Positions 15,654 through 16,940 of a stretch of DNA of 16,940 nt are shown piece by piece. How positions within the stretch are numbered: position 1 is the first letter of the stretch; each line of letters begins with the position of its first letter. The translations under genes were made by a program, and so were the position numbers. Source of the DNA: JAKFFN01 sp964444305. Its GTDB lineage: Bacteria; Sumerlaeota; Sumerlaeia; Sumerlaeales; Sumerlaeaceae. The notes under the pieces were generated by a model. It did no database searches and was not told the DNA's origin. It was given only the letters and a program-made list of their open reading frames with translations. The stretch is taken from NCBI GenBank assembly GCA_964444305.1, contig CAYUGQ010000051.1:1-16940 (forward strand), written 5' to 3'.

Positions 15654-15698
15654 CCTCTCCTGGACTTCGCCCTTTTCGGGCACTGAGCTATGGAGAGG
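15654..15698 (-). promoter_or_regulatory. Inverted repeat that could mask the ribosome site of the second phosphodiester glycosidase
   Basis: In the minus-strand RNA, CCUCUCC (complement of 15692-15698) can pair perfectly with GGAGAGG (complement of 15654-15660), which directly abuts the GAAGAA before the ATG at 15638. Inside lies a second small hairpin, GCCC-GAAAA-GGGC. The 7-bp outer pairing would occlude the purine-rich ribosome site. It lies entirely in the 61-bp gap after the alcohol dehydrogenase stop. A regulatory role is inference. Confidence 0.35.
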
Positions 15699-15699
15699 A

Positions 15700-16746
15700 C
15701 TACTGCAGGGTGGCCATATCAATCACAAATCGATATTTTACGTCGCTCTTTAACATCCGCTCATAAGCGATGTTAATATCAGCCATAGAAATGATTTCCA
15801 CATCACAGGTTATGCCGCGCTGGCCGCAATAATCCAGCATCTCCTGCGTCTCGCGAATACCACCGATCATTGAGCCAGCAATGGATCGCCGCATGGCGGC
15901 CAGGGAAAATGCATTAACCGGCAGAGGTTCATTGGGCAGACCAACCAGCACCAGCGCTCCGTTCAGCCGAAGCAGGCCCAGATAAGGATCCAATGGAATC
16001 TTAGCCGCCACGGTGTTCAAAATAAAGTCATACTGACCGGCATGGGCTGCCATGGCTCCTTCATCTTTCGACACGACCACATCATCCGCCCCCATGCGGC
16101 GGGCATCTTCGGCCTTGCCTGGTGACGTTGTGAAAAGTGTCACCTGAGCTCCCAGCGCACTGGCAAACTTGATAGCCATGTGGCCAAGCCCCCCCAGCCC
16201 CACAATACCGACCCGCTTTCCTGGACCGATATTCCAATGCCGCAGAGGCGACCATGTGGTAATCCCTGCGCACAGTAACGGAGCTGCGCTTGCCAGGTCC
16301 AGATTTTCAGGCACCCGCAACGCAAACGCTTCATCCACTACAAAGTTATTTGAGTACCCCCCCTTGGTGTATTCTTTGTCCTTCTCGCTCAGACTGCCAT
16401 AGGTCCACACCACCCCCTTCAGGCAATATGGCTCTTGTCCTTCGCGGCAATGGTCACAATTTCGGCAGGAGTCCACCATGCAACCAACGGCTGCAACGTC
16501 ACCTACTTTAAACTTGCTGACTTTCGAGCCCGCAAAAGTCACGCGTCCAATGATCTCATGCCCCGGCACTATGGGATAATTGGTCCCGCCCCACTCATTC
16601 CGAACCTGGTGCAAATCCGAATGGCAGACACCGCAAAACAGAATCTCCATCTGAATGTCGGTCTCGCCGGGCTCCCTGCGAGAAAATTCCAGCAAGGCCA
16701 AATCCGCATCCGCACTCGTAGCGCCAAAACCTTTGGACGAAATCAT
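15700..16746 (-). CDS. yahK: Zinc-dependent NADP(H) alcohol dehydrogenase / aldehyde reductase, YahK type
   Basis: A 348-residue cytoplasmic medium-chain dehydrogenase that interconverts aldehydes and primary alcohols, resembling E. coli YahK closely along its length (SRREPG 22-27, FCGVCHSDLHQVRNEW 37-52, PLLCAGITTWSPLRHW 156-171, AGSMIGGIRETQEMLD 290-305, DVKYRFVID 335-343). Catalytic zinc ligands are C41, H63-E64 and C159; the structural zinc is held by C94, C97, C100 and C108. The Rossmann motif is GLGGLG (183-188), and TTSPGK (206-211) suggests NADPH preference. The ATG at 16746 has AAGGAG 5 nt upstream, much better than the in-frame alternative at 16764. It is followed on the same strand, 61 bp later, by the secreted phosphodiester glycosidase; a functional link is not evident. 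The physiological substrate is unknown. Confidence 0.93.
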   Translation of the reverse strand: MISSKGFGATSADADLALLEFSRREPGETDIQMEILFCGVCHSDLHQVRNEWGGTNYPIVPGHEIIGRVTFAGSKVSKFKVGDVAAVGCMVDSCRNCDHCREGQEPYCLKGVVWTYGSLSEKDKEYTKGGYSNNFVVDEAFALRVPENLDLASAAPLLCAGITTWSPLRHWNIGPGKRVGIVGLGGLGHMAIKFASALGAQVTLFTTSPGKAEDARRMGADDVVVSKDEGAMAAHAGQYDFILNTVAAKIPLDPYLGLLRLNGALVLVGLPNEPLPVNAFSLAAMRRSIAGSMIGGIRETQEMLDYCGQRGITCDVEIISMADINIAYERMLKSDVKYRFVIDMATLQ

Positions 16747-16805
16747 AGCCGCTCCTTTTAACAATCTGCCTCAGTCTACCCCGTACCGGGCAAACACATC
16801 AGGCG

Positions 16806-16940
16806 TTAATAAGATAACAGCACAACTGGTGGTGTCCGGCGCGGGCTTAATTCCAGATGCTCGCCAAATCTGTTCCGTATCTGCAGGAAAGTTCTTGACT
16901 CAAAATAATCCCGGTCCATAATCAGTGCCTCAGACTTCAC
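16806..16940 (-). CDS. Possible C-terminal end of an unidentified upstream gene (runs off window)
   Basis: The minus strand is open from the window edge to a TAA at 16806-16808, giving 44 residues that include MDRDYFESRTFLQIRNRF (about 8-25) and end PPVVLLSY. The mix of residues is protein-like, but the stretch is short and unrecognised, and 135 bp without a stop can occur by chance. The 59 bp between this stop and the alcohol dehydrogenase start hold only that gene's ribosome site. Confidence 0.25.
   Translation of the reverse strand: MKSEALIMDRDYFESRTFLQIRNRFGEHLELSPRRTPPVVLLSY

Overview
The window is ordinary bacterial chromosome with a GC content near 54% by eye, densely packed and free of recognisable mobile elements, rRNA, tRNA or CRISPR arrays. 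The organism looks Gram-negative: there is a SurA-like periplasmic prolyl isomerase, and Sec signal peptides are common. A GldA/GldF/GldG/DUF4340 exporter set together with secreted phosphodiester glycosidases, one carrying a golvesin-like domain, suggests Verrucomicrobiota/Lentisphaerae/Planctomycetes-type bacteria or a related candidate phylum. That placement is inference; no marker gene here fixes the phylum.

Region 1 (1-3792, minus strand) is a tightly coupled ABC exporter operon in the order ATPase, six-helix permease, GldG-like auxiliary protein, DUF4340-type protein. The genes overlap by ATGA or abut as TAAATG, and the last one runs off the window. Region 2 (3833-5123) holds a DinB-fold metalloprotein (minus) divergent from a PdeM-type metallophosphoesterase (plus). 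The pdeM stop meets the rnc stop across a 2-bp gap inside a perfect 12-bp palindrome.

Region 3 (5126-11503, minus strand) reads, in transcription order: an AddA/RecB-like superfamily 1 helicase without a nuclease domain, a membrane-anchored TPR-like protein of unknown function overlapping it by 8 nt, a secreted phosphodiester glycosidase (NAGPA family), and ribonuclease III. The RNase III has serine where one of the metal-binding aspartates is expected. Region 4 (11668-13761, plus strand) is a large SurA-like protein with two parvulin domains; the first appears to be split by a LysM-like insert. A strong bidirectional terminator (13785-13821) separates it from Region 5 (13854-16746, minus strand), which holds a YahK-type zinc alcohol dehydrogenase followed by a second, multidomain secreted phosphodiester glycosidase.

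The ABC set is a functional unit. The two NAGPA enzymes probably act outside the cytoplasm on phosphodiester-linked sugars or glycans, and the parvulin protein probably assists envelope protein folding. I do not see a clear new defence or mobile system. The most distinctive items are the LysM-in-parvulin architecture, the nuclease-less AddA-like helicase coupled to a membrane TPR protein, and the altered RNase III active site.
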